Shown: positions 20,464-32,432 of the stretch, one piece after another
How positions within the stretch are numbered: position 1 is the first letter of the stretch
Layout: every line of letters begins with the position of its first letter
DNA from: Callorhinus ursinus
Lineage: Eukaryota > Chordata > Mammalia > Carnivora > Otariidae
Assembly (NCBI RefSeq): GCF_003265705.1
Contig: NW_020312935.1
Coordinates: forward strand, 3,428,716-3,492,715
DNA: 64,000 nt
Reading direction: 5' to 3'
Translations under genes and position numbers: made by a program
The notes under the pieces: model-generated
Seen by the model: the letters and a program-made list of their open reading frames with translations, nothing else
What the model was told of the DNA's origin: nothing
Databases searched by the model: none

Positions 20464-23346
20464 AAGAATATATTTCTAAAACATTTTAAATAAGAATATG
20501 TCAAAGATTTTTACCTAATCAGTATTAGTGTGTGCATTTGGTGTCATACCATTTTTTCTGTAGAAGTCTCCCCACCCCACCGCCCCATTACTTGGGAGTT
20601 TTTTATTTTGTTCTAAATAGTCAGTAGTACTGTATGTAATTTCTGAATAAATGAGATCATCTATTATTAATATTTTCACAAACAAGTCTATGTTTACCAG
20701 CTTTTGGAGGGTAACACTGTTTCCAACTTGGAAATGTTAATCAAAGAAAGTTGTAACTCGCTAGTTTCTAGATATGCCCTACTTGCCATTTTTACCCACA
20801 AAGCATTAATGCCTGTTAATTTTTCAAAGTATTTGCAGACCAAAGGGGTCCTTGAAAATTCCTCTGTGGTCTTTCTCAATATTATGCCTCTTTTTTAAAC
20901 CAATGGGCACCAAAGAAAGCTGAAAGTAAATGCAGTATTTTCTTTCAACATGGATGTTCAACTTTTTCTTTGGCTTCCTTTTCTTGAGTCAGATGTTATA
21001 ACAAGAGCTTGATTTGAATGACAAGTGCCCTAAACCTATGAAATGTCAAGTGTGGACCCATCAATTTTACGTCTGAGGCAAGGGAATGTCAGAAGTATAT
21101 TTGCCTAATTCCATGGTCCCAGGTTATCACTCTCTTCCATGCCTGTAACTCTCAGCTCCAGAGAATCCCAGCTTATCAAAAAAAAGTACAGAATAAGGCT
21201 TGATGACATTATCACAAAGTCAGATTAACAACAAATAGGGGGAGACAAAAATTGGATCTTCCCTGGTAAAGATGTTTTCCCTGCAGAAGAGTAGATGCTG
21301 ATAATTCGGTCCCTGGGATAAGTCCATCAATCATTATGAACTCAGTGGCTCAAAGGCAGTCGTGGCCCTTTGAATAAAGCCACAAAAATCATGAGCAAAG
21401 AGGATGTGAAAGCAAACTACAAAACGCATATAACTAGATGAAAGAAATAATCACCCAAATGTATTTTAAGTTCTTGTGAATTAGCAATTTTCTATATTGA
21501 CATGAAACAATAACAAATCATAGTATTCATCTATGCATTGCCTCTGGATTATACAAAATTCAGGAATTAAAAAAAAATTCTCAGTTATAAAGCGGAAAAA
21601 CAATAATGTGTTAACGATAACCCTTAAGAACTGTTACTTGTGTTAAATCAGAATTTTCAGAACCTCAACCTCTTCCCATAGTCCCAGCTTCCTCTTGAAA
21701 AATTGGAAATAAAATGTGGTCATTACCGTAACAAGAGCTGTGCAAATGTCCCTCTTTCTAAAAACTTCCCACTTGCCTGGGCTGTGATGGTGTTTTCCAC
21801 TCAAGAGGAAATCGGGGTCACGAACAGCAAAGGAAATGGCAGCCAGGATCAGAGACAAAGGGGGCTTGACGGCTCAGAGCAAGGAAGTGGTGGCTGTGTT
21901 TGCTGAGGAGGGTGAAAACCTGTGAGCGATAAAATGCCCTAAGGGGAGGGATGGGCATTTAGACAAGAGGAGCACATCTGTCTCCTTCCATCCTAGGAGG
22001 GAATGAAATGGGGGTTTTTGCCCTACTTGCAAAACAAACGGAAATGAACACACCCTCGCTTTCCCATCCTTGGAAAAGTCTCTGAGGGTCTGGTATCAGC
22101 AGTAGGCGGGGGGGAGACAAGAAATCCATCAGCTTCCCTACTTGCTCGAAAGTTTGAAAAGTCAGTCAGCAGAAGGACACTGCTGACCAGGCTCCTCGGT
22201 TCAACATCCTGCTTGATGATTAAATGCGGTTCAGAATATTAAAAGGGCCACCTGGGAGATGAATGAGTGGCTCTTTCTCCTGTCAGCCTTGTTCACCTCA
22301 CTTCGTTACCTCTGAGCTCAGAGAGCCGTTGCCACTGACCTTCATCTTGAGATGGTAAGTAATAGGTGACAGAGTCTTCAAACCTGGTCCACTTGGACTT
22401 TGACTTATGCCAGAGTGCAACTAAATGCAAAATGTTTGCGGATGCAGGAGGGAAACCACTGAGCCACTTGACGGTGCTACATTACTTCAGTCCCTGTGTG
22501 ACGTACAGAAAGCAACCCACAATTATACAATTAGACTGAATATACACTTTCCCCATTAGTGTTTATTTTTGTCGCCAGTCACGGTGCTTACTGGAAAAAA
22601 TGAAGGCCGTTAGTCTTTGTGGCTCATCTTTCCTTTCCCCTTTCAAAACATTTTGCTGATCTCCTTTGATTTTTTGCAGCAACTTGCTGATTCCTCCCTT
22701 TAAGAATGCTCCTTGGAGTCTGAGGGGCTCAGAGGCGTGTGGATTGCTGAAATTGGACCGACGTGGCATATTTACCTTGAAAGGCTGAGGCTTGTGTAAA
22801 GAGGCCCCTGGCAGCTGGCTGTCAGTGGGGCAGGAAGAGGAAAGGAAAACAACAACAAAAACCCAAAGAGGAGGGATGATGCTTTCAAGAGAGGCTAACT
22901 CTGGACGCAGGGCTGAGGGAGAGGAACAGGTATGGCAGTTAGTCCTCAAATGCATTGCTCCTGAGCACGTGCGATCTGCAGGAGAGGGTACTGTTGGGAA
23001 TGACACACGAGGTGGAGGAATAACCACAGAGTGTTTACTGAACTGCCAAACTGCCTGGCGGCAACCCATCTGACCATCCAATGAGGTTCCCAGCAGCACA
23101 AATCAGAAAGTCAATAAGACACCACCAGTTTCCAAATTCTATCTCATTGCACATAAACTGAAAGTCTCAACAATCAATAATGTGTTACTGAATTACAATC
23201 AGAATTCAGTGTAGCAACACCTCAATGAGCAAGTGCGTCCAAGAGGCATACGAGTCAACGAGTGAGCTCCAAAAATGTTAAATGAGATAAAGTGGTCAGA
23301 TCATAATTTTGGAAGCAATGTCTTAAAGGCAGCGGGTAGGGGATGT
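20464..23346. other. Long repeat-poor unique stretch
   Basis: Almost 2.9 kb without a repeat I can name. Sub-blocks at 20890-21130, 21290-21480 and 22200-22440 have the even, repeat-free look of conserved non-coding DNA (for example CATCAATCATTATGAAC near 21326). The 178-codon minus-strand frame at 22563-23099 is the longest in unique sequence but has low-complexity Ser/Pro content and no recognised domain. Confidence 0.45.
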
Positions 23347-23371
23347 GAGAGAGAGAGAGAGAGAGAGAGAA
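23347..23371 (+). repeat. (GA)n microsatellite
   Basis: About 12 GA units following GGATGT, then AAAACGAGAGAAAG. It creates the Ser/Leu repeat in the minus-strand frame over it. Confidence 0.92.
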
Positions 23372-24673
23372 AACGAGAGAAAGTCTGCAGTTGATCTGCT
23401 TTTTTAAAAAATGGTCCCGTCTAGGACCAATTCGCCATTCCAATCTCTCTGTGCCAGCCATGGAAAATCTCCAGCATCTATGAGTTTGTGTTAATTTCCA
23501 CAACGTCATTTCTGACTGCTTGAGAGGTGAATTTCTAAAGCGACTGCTGATTCACGGTTGGGCCCCTACCTAGCTTAGAAGGCTCCAAGGAGATCCACGG
23601 GGCTAATTCCCACTCACTACTATTCTGGTAGTAAACATTTTCAGGACCTAAGGAACTATCAAGGCCAGCCTTTAAAATGTTTTCTGTTGTTTTTTGTTTT
23701 TTGTTTTTTTAATTAATCGGTTTCTTAAAATGTGTGTAGCGGAACAAATCATCACTGATCCCATGCATATAAACACCACTACTCTACTTTTCCTATCATC
23801 TGCCCTCTTCCCCTTTATTGCTCTCATATTAGTAGATTAAAAGATCAGAAGTGCCAGCTTTTAGCAAATAGATTCATCTGTAGTCACAAACAGATTTCCA
23901 TGAGAATGAACACAAAGTTATTAGAGGAAAGAGATAAGTACATTACATATATTTTAAGCTTGCTGTCTGATTTCTGTTAGGCATGCCCTGATTTCTTTTA
24001 AGCACTGGGAACACGTTCATTTTCCAGTTTATATGGGGGATCTTACGTGTCTAGAGTGCCATTTAGAGGATTACTAATTTACTAAATGGTACCCCAGTGC
24101 CCTGAAAGAGTTAATTCTCTTCCAAGAGATAAGCAATTTATTTTCTATTTAGCAGCAGGATAAGGCCCACTGCTTGCAAATGGCTACGAATCCTTGAGAG
24201 AGACACACACAGAGAGAGAGACAGAGACAGAATGCTATACAAATACAGGGTATAATAATTATGTCAATCCACAGTATTATTTTTATACATACCCTTTCCT
24301 AATCTTCATCTACAATGACCAGATCAATATTGTGAGATCCCTGTCACTTTTGCATATATCTTCGGAAAACCGGATGCCAAGAAATGTGCCAAATTCTCTG
24401 GCAAAAAAAAAAAAAGTCCCTTTAACCAATCAATCAACAAATGTTCCCCAAACACTGTAACTAAACAGAAAGCATAGCCCAGAACCTGCCTCCCCAGAGC
24501 TTCCAGTTTATTTGGGGTAATAATGATCCTGGAGCAGATACCTGGCCAGAGGTAATGATGCGTACCAAGACAAACTCAAGAATGGCCATTTCAGAGGAGA
24601 GAAAAAGCAGTCACACCATGAAACAGCTCTCCGACTATCCTGCACTGGGAATCAATGACAATACTTATTTCCA
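23372..24673. other. Unique intergenic sequence
   Basis: No gene. T-rich GTTTTTTGTTTTTTG run at 23689-23712. Positions 24000-24190 look like candidate conserved non-coding sequence (GGATTACTAATTTACTAAAT). AGAC-rich microsatellite at 24198-24231. The rest is AT-rich unique sequence. Confidence 0.45.
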
Positions 24674-24760
24674 CCTTGGTTCAAATTTCAGCTCTACCAT
24701 TTGCCAGCTGTGTCATTTTGATCGAGTTACTTAACCTCTCTGAATTTCAGTGTCTTAAAA
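24674..24760 (-). repeat. MIR SINE fragment, minus strand
   Basis: TCAGCTCTACCATTTGCCAG, CTGTGTCATTTTGATCGAG, TTACTTAACCTCTCTGAATT is the reverse complement of the 3' half of MIR. Confidence 0.85.
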
Positions 24761-25164
24761 AACCACGGACTTGAAATGCAGAAAGGATTGCGCAAAGTTA
24801 CATCTGCAAAAATGCTTTGTAAACTGCACTGTGCCAAACACAAATGTCGAAGTTACTCGAAAATGTGCACCTTTTCTAAAATGGAAAGGATGGAAGACAA
24901 CATGTGTGTGCATGAAAACTCGCTCAGCAGTCAGATTATTGGGATTCACCCTGTTTTCTCTCCTCTTCGATGGGGGCCTGGGTAGGGCAGCAAGGAAATG
25001 ACAGCTCTGAGGGAAGATACGGGAATGGGAACCCAATGAAGGGAGGGTGGGGTATGTTTTAAGGATGGCTAGAAGAAAAAGAAATGTTAGAGAAATGCTG
25101 GCTTAATTGGTCATCCAAGGGAAGGCAAAGGGAAGGGAGACGTGATAAAAGGGGAAGGGTATCC
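24761..25164. other. Unique intergenic sequence
   Basis: Two overlapping plus-strand frames (24771-25001, 24776-24985) and a minus-strand one show no recognisable family. Nothing further. Confidence 0.45.
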
Positions 25165-25540
25165 ATGTGAGTTTGCTAGGGCTGCTGTAGCACAGAACAA
25201 GGGGAATTTATTATCTCATAGTTCTGGCAGCCAGAAGTCCAAGATCCAGGAGTGAGCAGGAAGTCCAAGGTCAAGTCACCACGTTTCTCCTGAGGCCTCT
25301 CTCCTCGCCTTATAGATGACCATCTCCCCCCTTCACATCACCTTCGCTCTGTACACCTCTGTGTCCACACTGCTGCACACTTTAATCCATCTTGGATTAA
25401 AGCCCCCTTCATTTTCACTTAATTATCACTGTAAAACCTTATCTCCAAATACATTCGCCCTCTGAATTACTAGGGAGTAGGACTTCAACAGGTGGATTTG
25501 GGGGTAAGGAGAGAGGGGACACAAGTTAGCCCATAACAAC
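25165..25540 (-). mobile_element. MLT1-type solo LTR (ERVL-MaLR), minus strand
   Basis: Nearly complete in reverse orientation: GTGAGTTTGCTAGGGCTGC, TTTATTATCTCATAGTTCTG, 'cagaagtccaagatcc', CTTATCTCCAAATACATTCG and 'agtaggacttcaacag', ending 'acaagttagcccataaca'. This is an old endogenous retrovirus-like LTR without internal genes beside it. Confidence 0.88.
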
Positions 25541-27236
25541 ATGGAAATTCATAGATGGGTTTAGAGCTCATGTGACAGCAACACGTAGAGAGTGGAAGAA
25601 ACAGATCTGCAAACATATGGACAGCCCAAATGTTCAGTGACATAACTGTAAAGATCTGAAGACTAAGGAGTTTGGTGAAGCAGATGGTTTTGTGGATGGA
25701 AGTTACTGAGATGTGCTTCTGAAGATACATTTTCCTAAAACAAGAGCTAATCCCCCTTTGTGGAATAATCAGAGCTTCTAGGCATTATAATGATGTTCAA
25801 ATTCTGGCCTCGCCCTTTCACATAAGCCTTTCATAAAAGATGGTAGTTTCTTCCCTAAAACACTTCAGAAGTGGGCTCTCCACAAAATCCCTTAGAGATC
25901 TGCTGTGTTGATTTATCTACTCTGCTTACCAAAAAGTTGTTTCTTATATCTGACCCAAATCTCTTGCTAATGGAAGCCAAAGTGCAGCATTCCAAGGCTC
26001 CATGACTTTGGCGAGTTCATTCTCTTTCACATTCCCTGCTAGCCTTCCTCTCTGGGTACCCTAGTCCCAAGCTCCTTCTCTCTCTTCCTCCCTCTATGTA
26101 TATGGAGAATCATTACTCAGAAATACCCACAGAAAATATAGTGAGTAGTTAAGTTACTCCTTGGCTTTCTCTTATTTTACAAGACAAACAAATATAACAA
26201 TATATAATAATTACATATTATACATAGTAATATATATAATATAAATAAATATCAAAACATTCTCCCCTTTCCCACCTGACATCCTAGATTTAGCTTTTCT
26301 TCAGTAAAACATACACAGAACACTAAAAAAGTTTTTTAAATAAGGATTTCTAGTGTGGATCATTTTGTCAAGGACCACAAAGGAAGTAAGTTGGTATTTT
26401 TTACCACATCAATATATACACAATTTTAATCCCTTGTGTGGGACTTCTGAAATACACCTACCTTTCAAAGTATAATAGTCTGTATATACACTTTATATGC
26501 AAAAGAGCTAACTAGAATTCCCCAACTTGCTATACTTAACATGATCATTTTCTCTCTAACTTAATAAGTTTGGATATCTTTTTAGTTTTTTCCTCTCAGG
26601 TATAATGTAACTGACCACTTTTTAGCCCCTAGGTTAGATAGTTCACACAGAGGGAAAGGAATGGATTTGTGGGACTCCATTCTGACATATGACATGTATA
26701 ACAGTCAAAAGCAGTGTCCCTTCTAAAACTCAAATCAGTATACCTTTTTAAGAGGGATTATTTGAAAGTAGGATTGTGGGTGAGTGTATTTATGTGGTGG
26801 CCTCCATAAGAACTATGTGATCCCTTCCTTGTATGTCAGATCAGAACAGATGGGAATATAATTCAGCAACAAGCTTAATGTTCTCAATTAGAATGTCCAT
26901 ATAGCACCCATACAACATATTGCATAATACATTTATTTTGTGTGTATCACCTCACCCATCCTCACCTCTTATAAAAATGTTTTCATATATATAATGGATA
27001 GAATTCTGTGTATCTCAATATATGTCACTGTATATATAATTCTAGAAAGTATCCATTTTTTTCCAGCTTTATTAACTAAAACAACTGCCCCTTCCCCTTT
27101 TTTAGGACCCCCCAAGATATTTCCCCTAATTTTTTTCTATAAGTGCCTCCACTGAATTTAAAGAGATGGAATAACTATATAAACCAGAAAGGACCATTGT
27201 CTAAGATCTACACTTGGTATTAAGTAGGAAACCACC
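25541..27236. other. AT-rich unique sequence
   Basis: No gene. Positions 26182-26262 are an AT-rich run (ATATATAATA-type). 'cttatatctgacccaaatctctt' near 25945 recalls a common old repeat phrase but is too short to assign. Nothing else. Confidence 0.45.
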
Positions 27237-27301
27237 CAAGGGGTACCACTTTTTTTTTTTAGTATATGTGCTGCCGAAGCGAGCATGCAAGGGGTACCAC
27301 T
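27237..27301. repeat. Target-site duplication pair around the U6 retrocopy
   Basis: CAAGGGGTACCACT occurs at 27237-27250 and again at 27288-27301, a perfect 14-bp direct repeat. It brackets the T-run and U6-derived fragment, as expected for L1-mediated insertion. Confidence 0.9.
27250..27285 (-). pseudogene. RNU6 pseudogene: 3'-truncated, poly(A)-tailed U6 snRNA retrocopy
   Basis: On the minus strand, 27285 to 27260 reads nucleotides 2-27 of U6 spliceosomal RNA (TGCTCGCTTCGGCAGC, then ACATATACTA), followed directly by an A tail (about 11 T on the plus strand). The remaining 3' part of U6 is absent. U6 is 107 nt in mammals, so this copy has about a quarter. With 14-bp duplications on both sides, it is a small tailed, truncated retropseudogene with no function expected: the U6 promoter elements are upstream and not copied. 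Confidence 0.88.
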
Positions 27302-27904
27302 GAGCAGCCTTGGGATGATCTCCTTTCTTCCCAGGCTTGTTCTACCCAAGTGCCAAGATGCCTAAAATTCACAATCACACAGTATGCCCTACCTATCTTC
27401 CCTTGAATTTTACCATTTCAGGGCATGAGAGCCCAACTTCCAACTTCTAGAGACGACCTCATTGAGCTCTTTCTTTGACCATCTCAGCCTGCTATACTGC
27501 TTATACATGTGGTAGGGAGAACTCTGAAAGGGAATTACCACCCCTGGGAGCAACCAATAAATAATAGGAGTTAGTGTATAAATACTCCCTTTTCCCTTAG
27601 TTGGGATAACTGTGAAGTGTGTGTTCTCCATTCTTCCCTGAGTTTTGCTATTTAAATTAAGCTTCTGTTGCCCACAATGTCAACTTGCTTGCTAATATAC
27701 TCTTTCTTAGCACCTTCCCTTCCCTACTTTGTTTCCCCCACACTTCTTCTAGTTCCTGGGATCACCCACAGATAAATTACTTTTACTTGGATACATGTCT
27801 CAGGGTCTATTTCTGAGACAACCCAAATATAGACAATGTTGTCATTCATTTGGGATAGCATCAATATTGCTAAGAGGTCTTCTCTTAAATAAAGAATCTT
27901 AGAT
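27302..27904. other. Unique intergenic sequence
   Basis: No gene or clear repeat identified. It ends where the old LINE-like element begins. Confidence 0.45.
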
Positions 27905-28624
27905 TTGCGTGTGAGGGGGGAGATGGTGGAGTGAATTTGGAACACAGAATCTCCCTGTTCCAATATCTACCCAAAGGAGCAAAAAGTAGTGAAAACCAGC
28001 AAAATGCTCACCAGGGACAGTCAAGCAAAGAAAACGGTATAACCTCAAGCTCTAAACTTCAAAAAATATCCTTTGAGAAGAGGAGGAAATATATTTTGAT
28101 GTACCTCAATGCTACTTTCAACTAGACCCTGAACATTAGAATGAGCAGAAAGAAGTAAAGAAAATGTTTAGAATTTTCCCTGAATACCTCACAGTTTGGA
28201 AACAAACAAAAGGTGTGCTTAGGCATCTTGGGTTGAGTCAGGAAAGTAATTTCAAGAATAGAAGCCCTATCACCATAAGCCTTCAGTCTTATTAGAGGCA
28301 GGAAAAACTGCCCAGGTTCAATATTTTAGAGAGAGGGCTTCAAGATAATAAGATATATTCCCAACTTGGTGAAGTGAACTCTGATGAGGGACATTTAACA
28401 AAATCTCAGGCAAAGAGCTAAGTCCTTGATTCTCTGAGAGAAAGTCCATCAGAATAATCCCTCCTTCAAAGTACTTTGGATATAGACAACAGGATAGAAC
28501 ATTAAGCTGTTAGTAGGAGGAAAAACAGGCCTCAGATAAAATAGGAAGGGGTCAATAAGATTTATCCAACATCTGTCCGTGCAAAAAGAAGACATCCTAT
28601 GGCTTCACATATTAAGCTAGAACA

Positions 28625-28655
28625 GATGAATGAATAAATGAATGAATGAATGAAT
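28625..28655 (+). repeat. (TGAA)n microsatellite
   Basis: About seven TGAA/TAAA units in the LINE-like element. Confidence 0.85.
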
Positions 28656-29066
28656 AATTCAAAAAAACATGAAAGGACTTCCATTTTCAATAACGACAAA
28701 CTAATTCTTGTAGACTAGACCTGCTGAAATCAACTTCATATTCAGGATAAAACACTAAAACATCTTAAAAGCAATGAAGAACTGATGAGAAATCAAGGAT
28801 CTGATCAAACTAAAGAGACTTCCAGAACTCTGAAAGGAATATGGAGTGCAAGAGCCCCTCTTTAGCCCACTGGCTAAAGTGAGTGAGGACATTTGCCGAA
28901 TTCATGAATTTGGATTTTGGTTTTGACAGCTTTGCTATATGTGAGGTGGGAGAGGTATCAGTATGCCCACTGTCCATCTAGGGTAATTAATCTAATAAGA
29001 AACCTCTCCACATTAAGCCAGGATCTCAAAAGATTACATGTTAAAGAACATTAAAAAGTAAGTAAG

Positions 29067-29264
29067 AGGGCACCTGGGTGTCTCAGTTGGTTGGGCAACT
29101 GCCTTTGGCTCAGGTCATGATCCTGGAGTTCCGGGATTGAGTCCCGCATTGGGCTCCCTGATCAGCAGGGAGTCTGCTTCTCCCTCTGACCCCCCCCCCA
29201 CTCATGCTCTATCTCATTCTCACTCTCAAATAAATAATAAAAATCTTAAAAAAAATAAAAAAAT
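29067..29264 (+). mobile_element. Can-SINE, plus strand, 14-bp target duplication
   Basis: AGGGCACCTGGGTGTCTCAG start, GGGATTGAGTCCCGC B-box region, CT-rich stretch with a C9 run, and CTCAAATAAATAATAAAAA tail. Duplications AAAAAGTAAGTAAG (29053-29066) and AAAAAGTAAATAAG (29265-29278) differ at one base. Confidence 0.96.
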
Positions 29265-30360
29265 AAAAAGTAAATAAGACATGCAAAAGAGAGATGGAAT
29301 ACTCGTCTGGAAGAAAATACAACCCAAGGAAAAACGAAATTTCTTTTTGAGTACTTCATGCTGTAGAATAGTTTAATATGTCACAAATTTACTAAAATAG
29401 TCACTAAATGGTAAGCTATTAAAGGAGCAAAAGGATATAAGAAAAAGAGATTGTGGAGCTTTGGAGACAAACAGAGGATCAAAACATCATTATATAATGA
29501 ATAAATAAATGGGCATAAGTAGAATATAATAACATGACCGAAAGTAGAATTCATGGCATAGGGGAAAGGCTTGAGATAATCTTAGTGAATGAAAAGGAAA
29601 AGAGAAAAAGAAAAAATAATCGATGGCCCTGGAGCAGAGAATACAACAGATGGTATAAAAATATCAGATATATCAGGGGGGAAAAGTACCTGAAAAAAGG
29701 AAGAAATAGATCTATCAATCAAGGACACAGTATATTCTAAGAAAAACTGATACTAATTAGTTGATGCTAGACATATTCTGGCTTAGTTGCTGAGTTTAAA
29801 GGATAAAGAGAAAAGTTTTTTAGTTATTCAGGTAGAAAAATCAAGTTCTCTATAAACAGAAAAATTAGATGAGCCTCAGTCTTCTCCATAGCATTAATTG
29901 CAGGAGAAGGAAGCAATATTTATAAGATGCTAAAGGAAAAAAGTATGCTCTGTGGAATATCATATCCATTCAAGTTGAAGTTCATATACAAACACAACAC
30001 TGAGATATTCTCAAATATGAAGGAACTCAAGAGTATGGAATCCACAAGTCTATATGCCAATCAAACAATATATGAATGACAATTTTGTGATTAAAGGACA
30101 GTGCCCAGTGCCAGAGAACAATGAACAAAGGCCTACAAAGTTCTGAGGAAAGAAAGCATGATCTGAAAATTTTATCACCAGCTAAAGTGTCCTTTTAATT
30201 ATTCATCTATTCCTTTTTATTTTACTTCCCATGCCTTCATACTACACCTTGAATATAAAGGCAACAAACATTCGCAAGCATGCAAGAACTTAAGATGTGG
30301 CATTTAAATATCTTCGAAAAGTTTACTTAAAGATAAAGTTCATCCAACTAAAAAAGAAAT

Positions 30361-30949
30361 AGAATTTTAATAATGTAAGAACACAGATCTAAAAACTTGA
30401 ATTGAGCACTGAATTATTTGAATATAGATGTATAAAAATATGACAAAATTAACGTGTTATTCATGGTTCAGAACAAGATGACAAAATGTCACCACTATGA
30501 CAAAGTAAAGCAGTAACCAGTAAATAACAGGAATCAGGAAAGAAATTGGGCAGTTGTGTGCTAATTTTCTCATCTCTTAAGCAGGGAGTCAACCACTATT
30601 ATATAATACTGAAACATGAAAAAAGAATAAGGAATGTAGACAAAGCTTTTTCCTAATCTTTTTTCTTAATCATAGATAGATCAATTAAGAAGTATATTCT
30701 AATGAAAAATATCCTCCCCCACTAAGGAACCAAAATTCCTTCAGTTTCACCTTTAAACTTTTTCTGTTAAATTTTGATATAATAATTTAGTGCCCAAAAA
30801 AATAATTTGGTACCATTACACTTAGTAGTTGTTATTTTTGTCATACACAATGCCTCTTTAAAAATCTCAGTTTTTTCTCAGCCTCTGAGCCTTTCACTGT
30901 CTCTGTCCCTCTTGCTTTTCTTTTTTATATGTACTGGTAAACAAATTCT
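30361..30949. other. AT-rich sequence, possibly more of the LINE relic
   Basis: No gene. Composition and wording are consistent with further decayed LINE sequence, but I cannot assign it. Confidence 0.35.
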
Positions 30950-31110
30950 TGGGGAAATGTTCACCAGGTAAGAAAGATGACTGGTTTTAAGTGGTGAGAT
31001 TTTTTTGTGAAACTCTGCTTTCTTTTTTGTACTTTACCATTTTTAATTTTATAATGTGAACAGATACAATTTTTGCAAAAATAGTAGTCATTACTCTATA
31101 AAAGAAAAAT
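30950..31110 (+). mobile_element. Old L1 3' UTR-like fragment
   Basis: GGTTTTAAGTGGTGAGATTT, 'gtactttaccatttttaattttataatgtgaacag' is close to the 'gtggtgggattatgggtgatttt...tacttttataatgaacat' phrase at old L1 3' ends. May be continuous with the element upstream. Confidence 0.45.
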
Positions 31111-32290
31111 ACAGGCTTCTATCACCTTGTTATCAGTGTATTTATGATTTTGTACATGGCAGAAAAGGAAAGTAGATGCTGGAAGATACTAAGAGCCCAG
31201 ATTGGGAAATTGGGGTATAAAGAAAGGGGGAGAAAATTATAGTAGAAGCATCACATCATTTTTATTTTTTTTTAATTTTTCCCTATGGTTTCAAATTAAA
31301 GTAGCTGTCATTTCAACTTTACTACATTGTTTATTCTGCTATTTTATTTAGAAGATGTAGCCTCTTAGGAAGTGGATGCTCCTTTTCTCTTAATGGTTTA
31401 CCAGATCCCTAATTCTGACTCTCTCAGATATTTTAATCCTCAAGGTTTCCTGAGCATGTCAAAGGCGGACTCACCAATGCCTGCATACATTTGCAGATTA
31501 ACAGCTTCTTCCATTAGCAAATTGGAAATTCTTTCCCTCATCCCTTTTATAGTTGGGAGCCTTTTTCTCTTAGTAGTACTATGATTCCCATTTCTGCATC
31601 TTCTTTTATTAATCCAGTCTGTAGAGCATTTCCATTTTTCTTGGATGCTTCAGCCTTCTGTTGAGTTAATGAGTGTTAAATGGAATGGATTATTTGAGGG
31701 AACAAAGACTACCTCCTTCAACTAATGGGGACACTGATTCTCAAGACAGAAGCCAGACATTGATAGGTAACAATACATGTGCCATTCCTTATGTTCCCCT
31801 ACGTCATGGAGTTCCCTTGAGGTCACAGAGTAGATACCCAAGTAATAGTGTTCGCAGTGGGGGTTGGAGGAAATGAGACCAGGAGAGAGGTGGCAACTTC
31901 TGTCTTAGGGATCTGAAATGGATCCTCCAGAATACGATTCAGATTTTCAGCATAAACATTCGAGATCCACTAGGATACTCTAGACCTTGATAAGTGGAAG
32001 GAGGCACACCACACCCATCACAAAATACTTTAGACCTAAAGACAACTAGGAGTTGAAAACTCCTACCACGCAATTCCTTTAGGCTACTTATTTAAACTCA
32101 GTTGACTGTTAGTTGTACCAAATAAAAAAAACATATACCCCCTTGTATTTTGCAAAATCTTTGTCTTCTTTTGAATACAGTACCTAACAGCATCTAGTCA
32201 CTGCATTAAATATCCTATTAATAATGAGCAGCATCTCTATTTCTGATTACAAAATGCACATATTGAGGCATTCTTATTTGAGGAAGCATC
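31111..32290. other. Unique intergenic sequence
   Basis: No gene. Two frames of 67-70 codons on the plus strand have no known domain. T-run at 31263-31278. Confidence 0.45.
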
Positions 32291-32304
32291 TGTATTTTTG
32301 TTCT

Positions 32305-32418
32305 TTTTTTTAAATTGTATTTTATTACATTATGTTAATCACCATACATTACATCATTAGGTTTTGATGTAGTGTTCCATGATTCATTGTTTGCATAAAA
32401 CACCCAGTGCTCCATTCA
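32305..32418 (-). mobile_element. Very short 5'-truncated carnivore L1, minus strand
   Basis: About 114 bp. Plus-strand reading TTACATTATGTTAATCACC, ATCATTAGGTTTTGATGTAG, TGTTCCATGATTCATTG and ACACCCAGTGCTCCATTC is the reverse complement of the carnivore L1 3' end. Perfect 14-bp duplication TGTATTTTTGTTCT at 32291-32304 and 32419-32432. Poly(T) next to the first copy is the reversed A tail. Confidence 0.93.
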
Positions 32419-32432
32419 TGTATTTTTGTTCT

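Larger units (their letters stand above)
27905..30360 (+). mobile_element. HAL1/L1-like old LINE, interrupted by a Can-SINE
   Basis: Begins with a GGGGGGAGATGGTGGAGTG L1-like 5' phrase. Later 'cattaattgcaggagaaggaagcaatatttataagatgctaaagg' type wording, 'tatgctctgtggaatatcatatccattcaagttgaagttca' and 'gcaagcatgcaagaactt' match the general HAL1 3' layout (a half-LINE with ORF1 only). The Can-SINE at 29067-29264 splits it. All frames are broken. Family assignment is from memory. Confidence 0.5.
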
